Positions 19,088 to 28,037 of a stretch of DNA of 64,000 bases are shown in pieces (the stretch's first letter is position 1; the number at the start of each line of letters is the position of its first letter). Below the pieces are notes generated by a model. That model made no database searches. It saw only the letters and a list, made by a program, of their open reading frames with translations, and was not told where the DNA came from. Made by a program: the position numbers and the translations under genes. Origin of the DNA: Roseiarcus sp963758335. GTDB lineage: Bacteria > Pseudomonadota > Alphaproteobacteria > Rhizobiales > Beijerinckiaceae. The stretch covers positions 248,001 to 312,000 of the forward strand of contig CAVWVF010000008.1 of the NCBI GenBank assembly GCA_963758335.1, read 5' to 3'.

Positions 19088-19848
19088 GTCGCCTTCTCCG
19101 GGGCGATTCCGAGATAGGCCTCCTGAACGACCGGCGAGGCGATCACCGTCGCCGGATCGCCGTCCGCGGCGAGCTGGCCGTTGGTCAGGACGATGATGCG
19201 GTCGGCGAGCGAGCGCACGACGTCCATCTTGTGCTCGACGAGCAGGATCGTCTTCATCTTGTCGGTCTTCAGCCGCGCGATGAGATCGAGCACCACCGGA
19301 ACCTCGTCGACGCTCATGCCCGCCGTCGGCTCGTCGAACATATAGACCTTCGGCTCGAGCGCCATCATCATTGCGACTTCGAGCTTGCGCTGGTCTCCGT
19401 GCGGCAGCGCCGAGGCGAGCGCGTCGCGCCTGCCGGAAAGGCCGACCGAGTCGAGCACCGCGTCGGCGCGGCGGACGAGGTCCCTGCCCGCCCGCCACGG
19501 CCGGCGCATGTCGTAATGCACGCCGGCGCGCGCCTGCACCGCAAGCCGCACGTTTTCGGCGACGGAAAGGCGGGGAAAGAGATTGGTGAGCTGGAACGCG
19601 CGCCCGAGCCCCAGCCGCGTGCGCTGCGGCGCGCTCAAGCCCGTCACGTCCCGCCCCTCGATCAGCACGTTCCCCTCGGAAGCGCGCAATCGCCCGGACA
19701 TCAGGTTGAAATAGGTCGTCTTACCCGCGCCGTTCGGTCCGACGATGGCGGTGAGCTCGCCGGGATAGAAGACGCAGGAGACGTGATCGACCGCGACATG
19801 GCCGCCGAAGCGGATGGTCAGGCCGCGCGTCTCGAGCGACGGGGTCAT
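19084..19848 (-). CDS. livG: Branched-chain amino acid ABC transporter ATPase LivG
   Basis: This is the second ATPase of the LIV-type importer and the only intact gene of the operon. Its 254 residues hold Walker A IVGPNGAGKTTYFNLMSG, the LivG-typical GLGRAFQLTNLFPRLSV, signature region LPHGDQRKLEVAMMMAL, Walker B KVYMFDEPTAGM and H-loop LLVEHKMD. Start ATG 19848 overlaps the livK stop by four bases, and the stop overlaps livF, so the operon was translationally coupled throughout. Confidence 0.93.
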   Translation of the reverse strand: MTPSLETRGLTIRFGGHVAVDHVSCVFYPGELTAIVGPNGAGKTTYFNLMSGRLRASEGNVLIEGRDVTGLSAPQRTRLGLGRAFQLTNLFPRLSVAENVRLAVQARAGVHYDMRRPWRAGRDLVRRADAVLDSVGLSGRRDALASALPHGDQRKLEVAMMMALEPKVYMFDEPTAGMSVDEVPVVLDLIARLKTDKMKTILLVEHKMDVVRSLADRIIVLTNGQLAADGDPATVIASPVVQEAYLGIAPEKAT

Positions 19849-21049
19849 CGCTTGTTGCGGATCGGGATGTCCATGTCCTCGATCTTGAGCTCGCGGGTGA
19901 GCTCGGGGATGCCCCACGCGACGTTCGGGTCGACCTTGATCTTGAAGGCGTACATCGACTGCAGCGCCTGGTGATCCTCCTTGCGAAAGATCATCTTGCC
20001 CTTGGCGTCTCGAACGACATCCCTTCCATCGCCGAGATGAGCTTCTCCGTGTCGGTCGATTTCGCCTTTTCGACCGCAGCGACCACCGCCATCGCGGCGG
20101 CAAATCCGCCCGCGGTGAAGAAGTCCTGCGGCGCGTGGAAACGCTTCTCGTGCTCGGCGACAAGCCAGTCGTTGATCGGGTTTTTTGGAATGCCGTAATA
20201 GTAATAGGTTGCGCCTTCGAGGCCGGGGAAGCGCTTGTAGGCGGCGAGAGCGGGCAGGATGTTGCCGCCGGTCGAAAGCTCGATGCCGTACCGGCCGGGA
20301 TCGAGATCGGCGAGCTTGTCGAGCGGATTGCCCCCGCCCGCCCAGATGATCCAGATGATCTTGCGGCCCTGCTTGTCCTTCAGCGCGTCGAACAGGCGCT
20401 GGGCGGGCGCGGTGAAATCGGTCGTGTTCATCGGCACGTATTCCTCGGCGTCCAGCGTCGCGCCGGTCTTGGCGAGCGCCTCCTTGAACGCGGCGACCCC
20501 GTCGCGGCCGAAGGCGTAATCTTGCGCCAGCGTCGCCACGTGCTCGCCCGGCTTGCCGATCGCGACCGCGTTGGAAATCGCGTCCTGCGAGGAATTGCGC
20601 GCGGTGCGGAAGATGTAGCGGTTCCATTTCGAGCCGGTGATCTCGTCGGCGACCGCAGGCTCGACGATGAGGATCTTCTTGTGCTCCTCGGCGACCGGCA
20701 GCATGGCGATCGCCGCAGCGGACGAGGTCGTGCCGACGGCGATGTCGGCGCCGTCGTCCTCATAGGCCTCGGCGAGCGCGGTCTTGGCGAGGTCGGGCTT
20801 CGACTGGTCGTCCTTGGTGATGACGACGATCTTGCGCCCGTCGACCTCCATCGTCCCCTTGGCCGCGTACTCGAGGCCCATCATGAAGCCGGTTTCGGTC
20901 TGCTTGGCGTAGGCCTGCAGCGGGCCGGTGAGGCCGCGGATGAGGGCGATCTTGAGATCGTCGGCTTTCGCCGCGCCGGCCGCGGCGGCGAGCGCCGCAG
21001 CGAGGCCAAGCATTTTCAGACGAATGGACAGGGTGAGACGAAGGGACAT
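19845..21049 (-). pseudogene. livK: Branched-chain amino acid ABC transporter periplasmic binding protein, frameshift
   Basis: This is a periplasmic substrate-binding protein (type-1 periplasmic fold). From ATG 21049 there is a clear signal peptide (MLGLAAALAAAAGAAKA), then DDLKIALIRGLTGPLQAYAK and domain sequence to EGMSFETP. Near 20010 a 1-base indel shifts the frame, and the expected end (KGKMIFRKEDHQALQSMYAF to DIPIRNKR) follows in another frame to 19845. A GAGGAG site precedes the chosen start. It is the first gene of the liv operon. The ligand is probably a branched-chain amino acid or a related amide, which cannot be told from the sequence. Confidence 0.85.
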
Positions 21050-21285
21050 GGGCCGCTCCTCGCCGGGTCGCAACAACGGCTTTTAGCCTGTGGCCGCTCG
21101 ACTTCGCCGGCGGCCTCGATCGTCATCGCGTGTTCGGACTGTAGCCCTCGCGCGCCGCGGGTGACAAGGCCGACCATTCTTTTGCCGCCGAATTGTCGTT
21201 TTGCCGGACAGTCGTTCTGCGGAGCTTGCACGAGAGAAACGACGCGCCTATAAGGCCGCTCTGGCCGCGTTCAGCGGGCCGAAGT

Positions 21286-21362
21286 CGGAGTGTAGCGCAG
21301 CCTGGTAGCGCACCTCGTTCGGGACGAGGGGGCCGGAGGTTCAAATCCTCTCACTCCGACCA
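21286..21362 (+). tRNA. tRNA-Pro (anticodon CGG)
   Basis: The 77-nt sequence folds as a cloverleaf. Acceptor stem CGGAGTG pairs with CACTCCG, the D arm contains AGCGCAGCCTGGTAGCGC, the anticodon stem CCTCG/CGAGG encloses TTCGGGA (anticodon CGG), and the T arm contains GGTTCAAATCC. The 3' CCA is encoded. It reads proline codon CCG. An integrase gene begins about 70 bp downstream, so its 3' end is the likely island attachment site. Confidence 0.96.
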
Positions 21363-21434
21363 AACATCTTCTAAGTGCTTGGTTTTTCTATTGGTGGGGC
21401 ACCGACCGAAACGGCGGTGGGGCACCTGCCGCCT

Positions 21435-22512
21435 TTACTCCGCGTCGATCAGCAAGTGCATCGCGTCGCCGGCGAGCTTCTTCTGGCTCGCCATTTTGCT
21501 GTAGTGCGCCGCCAGCGCCGGGCTGTCCCAGCCGAAGATCGCCATCAGTTGCTTCTCGGTCGCGCCGTTCTCGGCGGCGATCTTGGCCCCGGCCTTACGG
21601 AGGCCGTGCGCGCTGCACAACCCAGTAGGCCCGCCTCGTTGCAGCGGTCCCGAAACCAATTGCCGAAGCCGGCCGCCGCAAAGGGCTTTCCGAACCCGGT
21701 CTCAAGGAACGTCTTCTCGCCCAGCGGGGTCGCGTCGAGGACGTCTTGGAGCGGCTTGAGCACGGGGAGCTGCAAGGTCTTGCCGGTGACCCCGCTCGTC
21801 TTGCTCGGGGTGAAGGTGAGCCATCCGTCCTTGACGTGCTCCGGGCCAACGGTGACCGCGTCGGACCGCCTCATGCCCGTGTAGAGCATGATGGCGAGCG
21901 CCAGCCGCGCCTTGCTGCCCATCGGATGCCGCGCCTCGAACTTGGCGACCTCCCCTCGCGGGTCCACGTGTGGAACCCTTCCTTGACGTATTTGAGCGGC
22001 TTGACGTCGGCGGCCACGTTTCGTTTCACGTGTTCGCTCCTTTCTTCGCAGCCCCATGTCAGCGCCATTCGAAGGTACATGACCCGGTGATTGGCGACCG
22101 ACGGGGCCGCTTCCTTGCGGTTGCGTATGAGCCGGACGTGCTCAGCCGTGAACTCGGCAAGCGGGCAGTCGCGGAACCGGTACTTCGAGCCGGGCTTGGG
22201 CGGCTCGTTGAGGGCGGCCTCCAAGATCAAGTGCCGGCCGCGCCGCTGGCGCTGATCGAGCCGAGTGAACTGGAATGACTTCTCGTACTCGGCCACGAGC
22301 CATCCGAGCGTGCCGGCGCGCGGTTGTGCGGACGCTGGGGCCACCTTGCCGGCGCTCAGACGGTCGAGGGCGACCTTATACTCGGCCATGAAGCCGGGAG
22401 CGCCGGGGGGCAGCTTGAGCCGCACCTTGCCGACGTTCTTGCGGCGCACGTAGAGGCGGATGTTGCCGTGCCGGTCCACGTCCTGCATCAGGTAAGGGAG
22501 GTCGATCCGCAT
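21435..22512 (-). pseudogene. Tyrosine recombinase (integrase) of the tRNA-Pro island, two frameshifts
   Basis: The protein starts MRIDLPYLMQDVDRHGNIRL at ATG 22512. Pieces in three frames join near 21953 and 21618. They include the catalytic Arg region (LYTGMRRSDAVTVGPEHV), the H-x-x-R box (SAHGLRKAGA) and the C-terminal Tyr (SPALAAHYSKMAS). The gene points toward the tRNA with its 3' end nearest, the usual arrangement for tRNA-targeted islands. With both frameshifts it would be inactive, which would fix the island in place. A run of short indels near G/C tracts could also be a sequencing artefact. Confidence 0.85.
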
Positions 22513-22520
22513 GGGTCAGC

Positions 22521-22781
22521 TCACGCGCAGTTCGTCCAGGGACTGCCGAGTTGTCCGACTTCGCCTTCTTCAGGCAAATCTGCAAACGCCTTCTCGATCT
22601 TAGGCCGCATCCAGACCTTTCGACTGTTGATCAGCTTCGGCGCGGGCATACGTCCATCCTTGACCATTTGGTCGAACAATGTCGTGCCGACGCCGACGTA
22701 TTCAGCGGCTTCGTCTCTGGATAGGCCCAGCCTTTCGCTGGCGGGGATGATGCGGAACGGGCCGCTTTGTATCGACGCCAT
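22521..22781 (-). CDS. AlpA/excisionase-like helix-turn-helix protein
   Basis: The 86-residue product starts MASIQSGPFRIIPASERLG and has a MerR-like winged HTH (LGLSRDEAAEYVGVGTTLFD) followed by a short basic wing (LINSRKVWMRPKIEKAF). Small proteins of this type next to an integrase usually act as recombination directionality factors or regulators. It ends 8 bases before the integrase start on the same strand, so the two are likely co-transcribed. Confidence 0.7.
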   Translation of the reverse strand: MASIQSGPFRIIPASERLGLSRDEAAEYVGVGTTLFDQMVKDGRMPAPKLINSRKVWMRPKIEKAFADLPEEGEVGQLGSPWTNCA

Positions 22782-22782
22782 G

Positions 22783-22998
22783 TCAAAAATCCCTACCGCT
22801 GGTCGGCTTCTCGTTCGGGTTCGACGGCGCAGCCAAGCGGTGGTTCGCTTCCGACTGCTGGCGAACCATGCGCTCGCGCACGGCGCGGACAATTTCGCTG
22901 GTCTGAGAGCTGGCGTTCTCCGCCGCCTGCTCGGCAAGCCAGGTCTTCACGTCTCGCGGGAGACGGACCATTATCTTGGGCAAATTCCGACCGTTCAT
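22783..22998 (-). CDS. Ribbon-helix-helix (Arc/CopG-like) DNA-binding protein
   Basis: The 71-residue protein starts MNGRNLPKIMVRLPRDVKTW. The beta strand (PKIMVRLP) and the two helices (VKTWLAEQAAENASSQTSEI, then VRAVRERMV) match the RHH fold. It is first in an operon with the AlpA-like and integrase genes and is divergent from a second RHH gene at 23092. The 93-bp gap between them is AT-richer and should hold both promoters. It may be an autoregulator (inference). Confidence 0.65.
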   Translation of the reverse strand: MNGRNLPKIMVRLPRDVKTWLAEQAAENASSQTSEIVRAVRERMVRQQSEANHRLAAPSNPNEKPTSGRDF

Positions 22999-23091
22999 GT
23001 TGACGCACCCCGTCGAGACGGGCTAGTTTATGGCCCTCGGCCATCTTCTTGTCAATGAAAAAGTGGCCCTAGGCCATCAATAGGGTGAAAA

Positions 23092-23415
23092 ATGCCGTCT
23101 GAACTTCCCGTGCACGCCCTCGACAAGTTCGTTCTCCGACTGCCTGAGGGGATGCGCGACAAGATTGGGGCAGTGGCACGGGTGAACAAGCGCACCATGA
23201 ACGCCGAGATCGTAAGTAGGCTTGAAAACTCGCTTCTGGATGCTGAGAGGCCCGCCGCCGCCGTCACCGCGAACAACCTCGACGCGAACATTGCCGACCT
23301 TCGGGATCAGGTCCGGCTGCTCACAAGCGCAATCGCAGACATAAAAGCAATCTTGATCGGACAGGAACCGGGAGTACCGGACTTCACGACCAAGTCGAAG
23401 CAGGGGAACTCATGA
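23092..23415 (+). CDS. Arc-family ribbon-helix-helix regulator
   Basis: The 107-residue protein has an N-terminal Arc-type RHH (KFVLRLPEGMRDKIGAVARV, then NKRTMNAEIVSRLENSL) and a C-terminal helix likely to form a coiled coil (NIADLRDQVRLLTSAIADIK). Its TGA once overlapped the ATG of the gene now at 23648 (ATGA). A MITE copy has since been inserted exactly there. It is divergent from the RHH gene at 22998. Confidence 0.7.
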   Translation: MPSELPVHALDKFVLRLPEGMRDKIGAVARVNKRTMNAEIVSRLENSLLDAERPAAAVTANNLDANIADLRDQVRLLTSAIADIKAILIGQEPGVPDFTTKSKQGNS

Positions 23416-23419
23416 GCCC

Positions 23420-23646
23420 CTCATGAATCCCCTCATTTGAAAAATGGCCTGATTTCGGCACTTTTTGGCCCTTCAACGTGAGATCAGGGGAACGAAAACG
23501 CCGCTTATGGAATGACGCGCCCTCATCAGCGATAATCGCGACGCAAAATCCGGTGCCGCAAGACTCGCAAGACGAGTATCTCGGGATCAAGATACGTATC
23601 TGAGGTTGCAAAATTGCCTGCGACGAAAAATGAGGGGATGGCTGAG
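23420..23646 (+). mobile_element. IS10-like MITE, copy 1 (227 bp)
   Basis: The ends read CTCATGAATCCCCTCATTT and, on the other strand from 23646, CTCAGCCATCCCCTCATTT. They are flanked by a perfect 9-bp duplication CATGAGCCC (23411-23419 and 23647-23655). The end pattern CT-A---ATCCCCT-AT and the 9-bp duplication match the IS4-family IS10 group. There is no coding capacity. Copies 2 and 3 are at 30443 and 31148. Confidence 0.92.
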
Positions 23647-23647
23647 C

Positions 23648-23890
23648 ATGAGCCCTGGAGCGGGCATCGTGCAGCGCAAGTTAATCGCGGCTTTCCAGAT
23701 TGAGCCGGAGCGGCGCTTCACGGTCGAGGAATTGGCGGAAATCGCCTTTCCCGATGAACCGATCGAACGCAAACACGCGGTGAGCGTGCGGCGGGCGTTG
23801 AAGAACCTGCCCGGCCTTGGGCTTCATTTCAGTCGGACCGGCAAGCGCCGTAGCCGTGGTTGGCGCTACGTTGTGGGGCGCGTGGAATAA
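23648..23890 (+). CDS. Small winged-helix-like protein downstream of the MITE
   Basis: The 80-residue product starts MSPGAGIVQRKLIAAFQIEP and reads RRFTVEELAEIAFPDEPIER, ending KRRSRGWRYVVGRVE. The pattern suggests a compact winged-helix DNA-binding protein. Before the MITE arrived its ATG overlapped the stop of the Arc-like gene. The 9-bp target duplication recreated the ATG, and the MITE end now supplies GAGGGG as a possible ribosome-binding site 11 bases upstream. Confidence 0.6.
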   Translation: MSPGAGIVQRKLIAAFQIEPERRFTVEELAEIAFPDEPIERKHAVSVRRALKNLPGLGLHFSRTGKRRSRGWRYVVGRVE

Positions 23891-24134
23891 GTGTTGCCTC
23901 TTGCGCAAGTGATTGCGGTCTCGTGCGCGGCGAAGAGGCTCATTGAGAACTTCGCTCAGCCGCCACAGCCCTGACAATGAACTTCCCGTGACGCCGTGCG
24001 AAGGTCGCGGGCGGTGGCCCTGCTCGATCGCGTCGCCATCGGGACGACGCGGGGCGATTTATCCGTCCGTGGGCGGCCAGCCGGGGGCGAAGTGTTCATC
24101 GCAAAATTGGCCCCGCTCGGGGTATGCTTGGTAA

Positions 24135-24278
24135 ATGAACACAGGGCACGTCGCCAAGTTCGCCCGCTACGTCGGCATCGACTACTCGGGCACGCAAACG
24201 CCTTGCGCCAGCTTGCCGGGCCAAGGTGATTTCAGAGATTGGATATGGGCCCAAAAGCGCCGGCTGGCGATCTTGTGA
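24135..24278 (+). pseudogene. N-terminal fragment of a DUF429-type protein
   Basis: The reading RYVGIDYSGTQTPCASLPG near the start matches the conserved N-terminus of DUF429-like proteins (RYVGIDYSGA-TP-ASL). After about 30 residues the resemblance ends and a stop follows at 24276. The rest of the domain is missing, so this is a remnant. Confidence 0.5.
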
Positions 24279-24471
24279 CGGCCTTGACGCTCGAAGAAGA
24301 GCAGCGGATATTTGTGCGACCAGCAAGCGCGTCGCAAGAACTGACGTCCTTGGTGTTGCGCGACGTTCCCCACCCCCCAAGCAGGTCGCCGTCCACCTAA
24401 ACGCAATGCAGCGGTCGGGCCGAATGGCTAAGTACGCTGGCCTGGGAGAATTGAGCCATGACCACGATTGA
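24245..24471 (+). pseudogene. C-terminal remnant of an unidentified gene, frameshifted
   Basis: One frame reads LVTALTLEEEQRIFVRPASA and SLVLRDVP, then a C-rich run (CCCCACCCCCCA, near 24370) shifts the frame to KQVAVHLNAMQRSGRMAKYA, ending at 24471. The end overlaps the start of the DUF262 gene by 14 bases, suggesting the two were once an operon. I do not recognise the family. Confidence 0.35.
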
Positions 24472-25446
24472 TGCAAAGGCCCGGAACGTTCGCGAGCTTC
24501 TTGGGGGAAAGAAATATACAATTGACTATTTCCAGCGCGAATATCGTTGGCAATCAAAGCAAATGGGGGAGTTGATCAGTGACCTTTCCGCCCGCTTCTT
24601 GTCTGTGTGGAAGCCAGCGCACGGGCGTGGAGAGGTGGCAAAATACCCTACCTATTTTCTTGGCTCGATAATTGTCTCAAGTGAGGGGGGCAAGGCGAGT
24701 GTCATCGACAGTCAACAGAGGCTGACATCGCTCTCCATTCTTCTCATTTGGGTTCTCCACGGCCTTAAAGAGGAAGATGACCGCAAATAAATTGCGGACC
24801 TTATATTTACGAGGCAATATGGATCGAATGCATACAAGGCTCCTCGCTGAAAGGAGTGGGTAAGTCGGAATTTGGGGGCGGGTTAGCGATCGCTCAGGGG
24901 GGATCGCGTTTAGCCTGAGGGGATGCAGGACACCGATCTTTTCCAGTTGGCCCTTGGTCTTGCGTCGCCGTGGATGGTGACGCGCAGCGAGTTCGACGCG
25001 GTGGACGGTCGGCTCGATTTATGCGTGGATTTTCCGCGGGGGAGTCGGTTCGCCTGTGCGCAGTGTGGGCGCGAGGACTGCGCGGTTCATGACACGAAGG
25101 AGGAGACCTGGCGGCATCTGGATTTCTTCCAGCATCGCACGCTGTTGCATGCGCGCACGCCGAGGGTGACGTGTCCGCAGTGCGGCGTGCGCAAGGTGGC
25201 GACGCCGTGGGCTCGCGCGGGATCGGGTTTCACGTTGCTGTTCGAGGCCTATGTGCTGGCGCTGGCCAAGACGATGCCGATCGCCAATGCGGCCGAGCGG
25301 CTCGGCGAGCACGACACGCGCTTGTGGCGCATCTGTCATTCGGCATGGAATAAGGACCCCGTTTTCGGGGTGATCGGCATCCAATCGGGACCCCGGGGAT
25401 AAGGGTCCACACAGGCCTCCTGATTTCTTAGGAGGCCGAGTTCGAG

Positions 25447-26943
25447 ATGCTGATTGTGGAGACGATAGCCAAAATTCGTCTAGCGTATTTTTCGCGAAAG
25501 ATGACGATCAAGGCGATCTGCCGCGATTTGCGTGTTTCGCGCAAAGTGGTTCGGAAGGTCATCCGATCGCAGGCGACAGAGTTCCATTATGAGCGGGACG
25601 TCCAACCCCAGCCGAAGATCGGGCCTTGGCGCGATCGGCTTGATTCATTGCTTTTGGAGAATGACGGAAAGCCGGCGCGCGAGCGGTTGACGCTCATTCG
25701 GGTCTTCGAGGAGTTGCGGGGGCTTGGCTATGAGGGCGGTTACGACGCGGTTCGCCGTTACGCCCGGACCTGGAGCAAGCAACACGCGGGCGAGACGGCG
25801 AACGCCTATGTGCCGCTGACGTTCGCGCCGGGCGAGGCATATCAGTTCGACTGGAGCCACGAGATCGTTGTGATGGACGGGGTGACGACGATCGTGAAGG
25901 TCGCGCACGTCCGCCTTTGCCACAGCCGCATGATGCTCGCGCGCGCCTATCCGCGCGAGACGCAGGAGATGGTGTTCGACGCCCACGAGCGGGCGTTCGC
26001 GTTCTTCAGGGGCGCCTGCACGCGCGGCATCTACGACAACATGAAGACGGCGGTGGAGACGATCTTCGTCGGCAAGGACCGGCAATACAATCGCCGCTTC
26101 CTCCAGATGTGCTCGCACCATCTTGTCGAGCCCGTCGCCTGCACGCCAGCGTCGGGCTGGGAGAAAGGTCAGGTCGAGAACCAGGTGGGTCTCGTTCGCG
26201 AGCGCTTCTTCACGCCGCGCTTGCGAGTCAAGAGCTATGACGAGCTGAACGCCTGGCTGATGGACAAAAGCATCGCCTGGGCCAAGGCGCATCCCCATCC
26301 TGAACGGCCTGACAGGACGATCTGGGAGGTCTTCGAGGAAGAGCGTCCCAAGCTCATTCCCTATCGCGGCCGCTTCGACGGATTCCATGAGTCGCCGGCC
26401 TCGGTGTCCAAGACCTGCCTGGTGCGGTTCGACAACAATAAATACTCGGTGAGCGCCAGCGCGGTTGGCCGCCCGGTCGAAATCCACGCCTACGCCGATC
26501 GCGTCGTGATCCGCCAGGACGGGCGCATCGTCGCGGAACATCCGCGGTGTTACGGGCGTGGCGAGACGATCTACGATCCCTGGCATTACGTGCCGGTTCT
26601 GGCGCGCAAGCCGGGCGCTCTGCGCAACGGCGCCCCGTTCAAGGACTGGGTGCTGCCGACGGCGCTGGACCGCGTGCGGCGCAAGCTTGCCGGGTCCGAC
26701 GACGGCGACCGGCAGATGGTCAAAATCCTCGCCGCCGTGCTCACCGATGGATTGCTTGCGGTGGAGGCCGCCTGCCTTCAGGCGCTGTCCGAGGGCGTCC
26801 ATTCGGCCGACGTCGTCATCAACATCCTCGCGCGTCAGCGCGATCCCGGACCGGCGGCGACGATCATGACGCCCGACGCTTTGCGGCTCTGCCACACGCC
26901 CGTCGCCGACTGCGCCCGATACGATCAACTCAGGAGCGCCTAA
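25447..26943 (+). CDS. istA: IS21 transposase IstA
   Basis: The 498-residue product begins MLIVETIAKIRLAYFSRKMT with an HTH (TIKAICRDLRVSRKVVRKVI) and an rve-type DDE core: QFDWSHEIVVMDG, GIYDNMKTAVETIF and the catalytic Glu in ASGWEKGQVENQVG. The C-terminal beta-barrel region (NKYSVSASAVGRPVEIHAYA) is intact. IstA binds the terminal repeats and joins DNA with the help of IstB. The length is normal for the family. Confidence 0.96.
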   Translation: MLIVETIAKIRLAYFSRKMTIKAICRDLRVSRKVVRKVIRSQATEFHYERDVQPQPKIGPWRDRLDSLLLENDGKPARERLTLIRVFEELRGLGYEGGYDAVRRYARTWSKQHAGETANAYVPLTFAPGEAYQFDWSHEIVVMDGVTTIVKVAHVRLCHSRMMLARAYPRETQEMVFDAHERAFAFFRGACTRGIYDNMKTAVETIFVGKDRQYNRRFLQMCSHHLVEPVACTPASGWEKGQVENQVGLVRERFFTPRLRVKSYDELNAWLMDKSIAWAKAHPHPERPDRTIWEVFEEERPKLIPYRGRFDGFHESPASVSKTCLVRFDNNKYSVSASAVGRPVEIHAYADRVVIRQDGRIVAEHPRCYGRGETIYDPWHYVPVLARKPGALRNGAPFKDWVLPTALDRVRRKLAGSDDGDRQMVKILAAVLTDGLLAVEAACLQALSEGVHSADVVINILARQRDPGPAATIMTPDALRLCHTPVADCARYDQLRSA

Positions 26944-26946
26944 CCC

Positions 26947-27675
26947 ATGGAAAGAACCGAAGTCCTCGACATGATGAGCAGCCTCAAGCTCTACGGGATG
27001 AGGAGCGCCTACGACGAGACGCTGACCACGGCGCTCAAGCGCAAGCATGAGCCGCAGCGCTTCGTCGGCGATCTCCTGAAAGCCGAGATCTCAGAGAAGC
27101 AGGCGCGCTCGATCAAGTACCAGCTCACCGTCGCCAAGCTGCCGCTGGCCAAGGACGTCGACGACTTCGCGTTCAAGAACACGCCGATCAACGAGGCTCT
27201 CGTGCGCGACCTCGCCGCCGGCGGCTTCATCGCCCAGCAGCGCAATGTCGTCCTGGTCGGGGGAACCGGCACCGGCAAGACGCATCTGGCCATCGCCATC
27301 GCGCGAAGCTGCATCCGAGCCGGATCGCGCGGGCGCTTCTTCACCACCATCGATCTCGTCAATCAGCTCGAGGCTCAAGCGCGCGCTGGCCGCCAGGGAC
27401 GGCTCGCCGATTATCTCACGCGCCTCGACTTCGTCATCCTCGACGAACTCGGCTATCTCCCCTTCGCCCAGGCCGGCGGGCAGTTGCTGTTCCATCTCAT
27501 CAGCCGTCTCTATGAGCGCACCTCGATCATCGTCACGACCAACCTCGCCTTCGGCGAATGGCCGAGCGTCTTCGGCGATCCGAAAATGACGACCGCGCTG
27601 CTCGACCGCCTCACCCATCACTGCGACATCGTCGAGACCGGCAACGAAAGCTGGCGCTTCAAAAACCGCGCCTGA
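26947..27675 (+). CDS. istB: IS21 helper ATPase IstB
   Basis: The 242-residue AAA+ protein of the DnaC/IstB type has Walker A VGGTGTGKTHLAIA, Walker B DFVILDELGYLPF, sensor region IIVTTNLAFGEWPSVFGD and the C-terminal LDRLTHHCDIVETGNESWR signature. It starts 3 bases after istA. IstB assembles on DNA and selects the target for IstA. Confidence 0.96.
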   Translation: MERTEVLDMMSSLKLYGMRSAYDETLTTALKRKHEPQRFVGDLLKAEISEKQARSIKYQLTVAKLPLAKDVDDFAFKNTPINEALVRDLAAGGFIAQQRNVVLVGGTGTGKTHLAIAIARSCIRAGSRGRFFTTIDLVNQLEAQARAGRQGRLADYLTRLDFVILDELGYLPFAQAGGQLLFHLISRLYERTSIIVTTNLAFGEWPSVFGDPKMTTALLDRLTHHCDIVETGNESWRFKNRA

Positions 27676-27725
27676 GCTGCCCCGCACCAACCGGGTTTCG
27701 TGACGTAACGATTGGGAGTGGCCCC

Positions 27726-28037
27726 ATGCCGCGCAAGCCGATCGGCGAGAAAGCCATGACCGACGCCGAGCGCCAGGCCCGTTACCGCGTCGCGCGCGCG
27801 GCCGATGCGCCGGTGATCCGCACCCGTCGCCCGGCCGACCATCGCAGTCGCGCCCGGCGTTGGCAGGACGCCGTCGCCCAGCTCAGCGAGCTGCAAGCGC
27901 AGTATGCCGATTGGCTCGAAGCGCTGCCGGCCAACCAACACGACAGCGCGCTGGCCGAGGCCCTCCAGGCTATCTGCGAACTCGATCTCTCCGAACTCGA
28001 GAGCGTGGCGCCCCCACGCGGCTTCGGACGCGACTGA
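27726..28037 (+). CDS. Small accessory protein of the IS21 element
   Basis: The 103-residue product from ATG 27726 (MPRKPIGEKAMTDAERQARY) has a basic N-terminus and a helical rest (WQDAVAQLSELQAQYADWLE). Small genes of this kind accompany some alphaproteobacterial IS21 elements, and the function is unknown. It lies inside the element boundaries, so it moves with istAB. It could regulate transposition (inference). Confidence 0.6.
   Translation: MPRKPIGEKAMTDAERQARYRVARAADAPVIRTRRPADHRSRARRWQDAVAQLSELQAQYADWLEALPANQHDSALAEALQAICELDLSELESVAPPRGFGRD

Noticed and set aside
23420..23646. Intrinsic terminator or regulatory RNA as the explanation of the 227-bp repeat
   Set aside because: Three copies with matching inverted ends and 9-bp target duplications are better explained as a mobile element.
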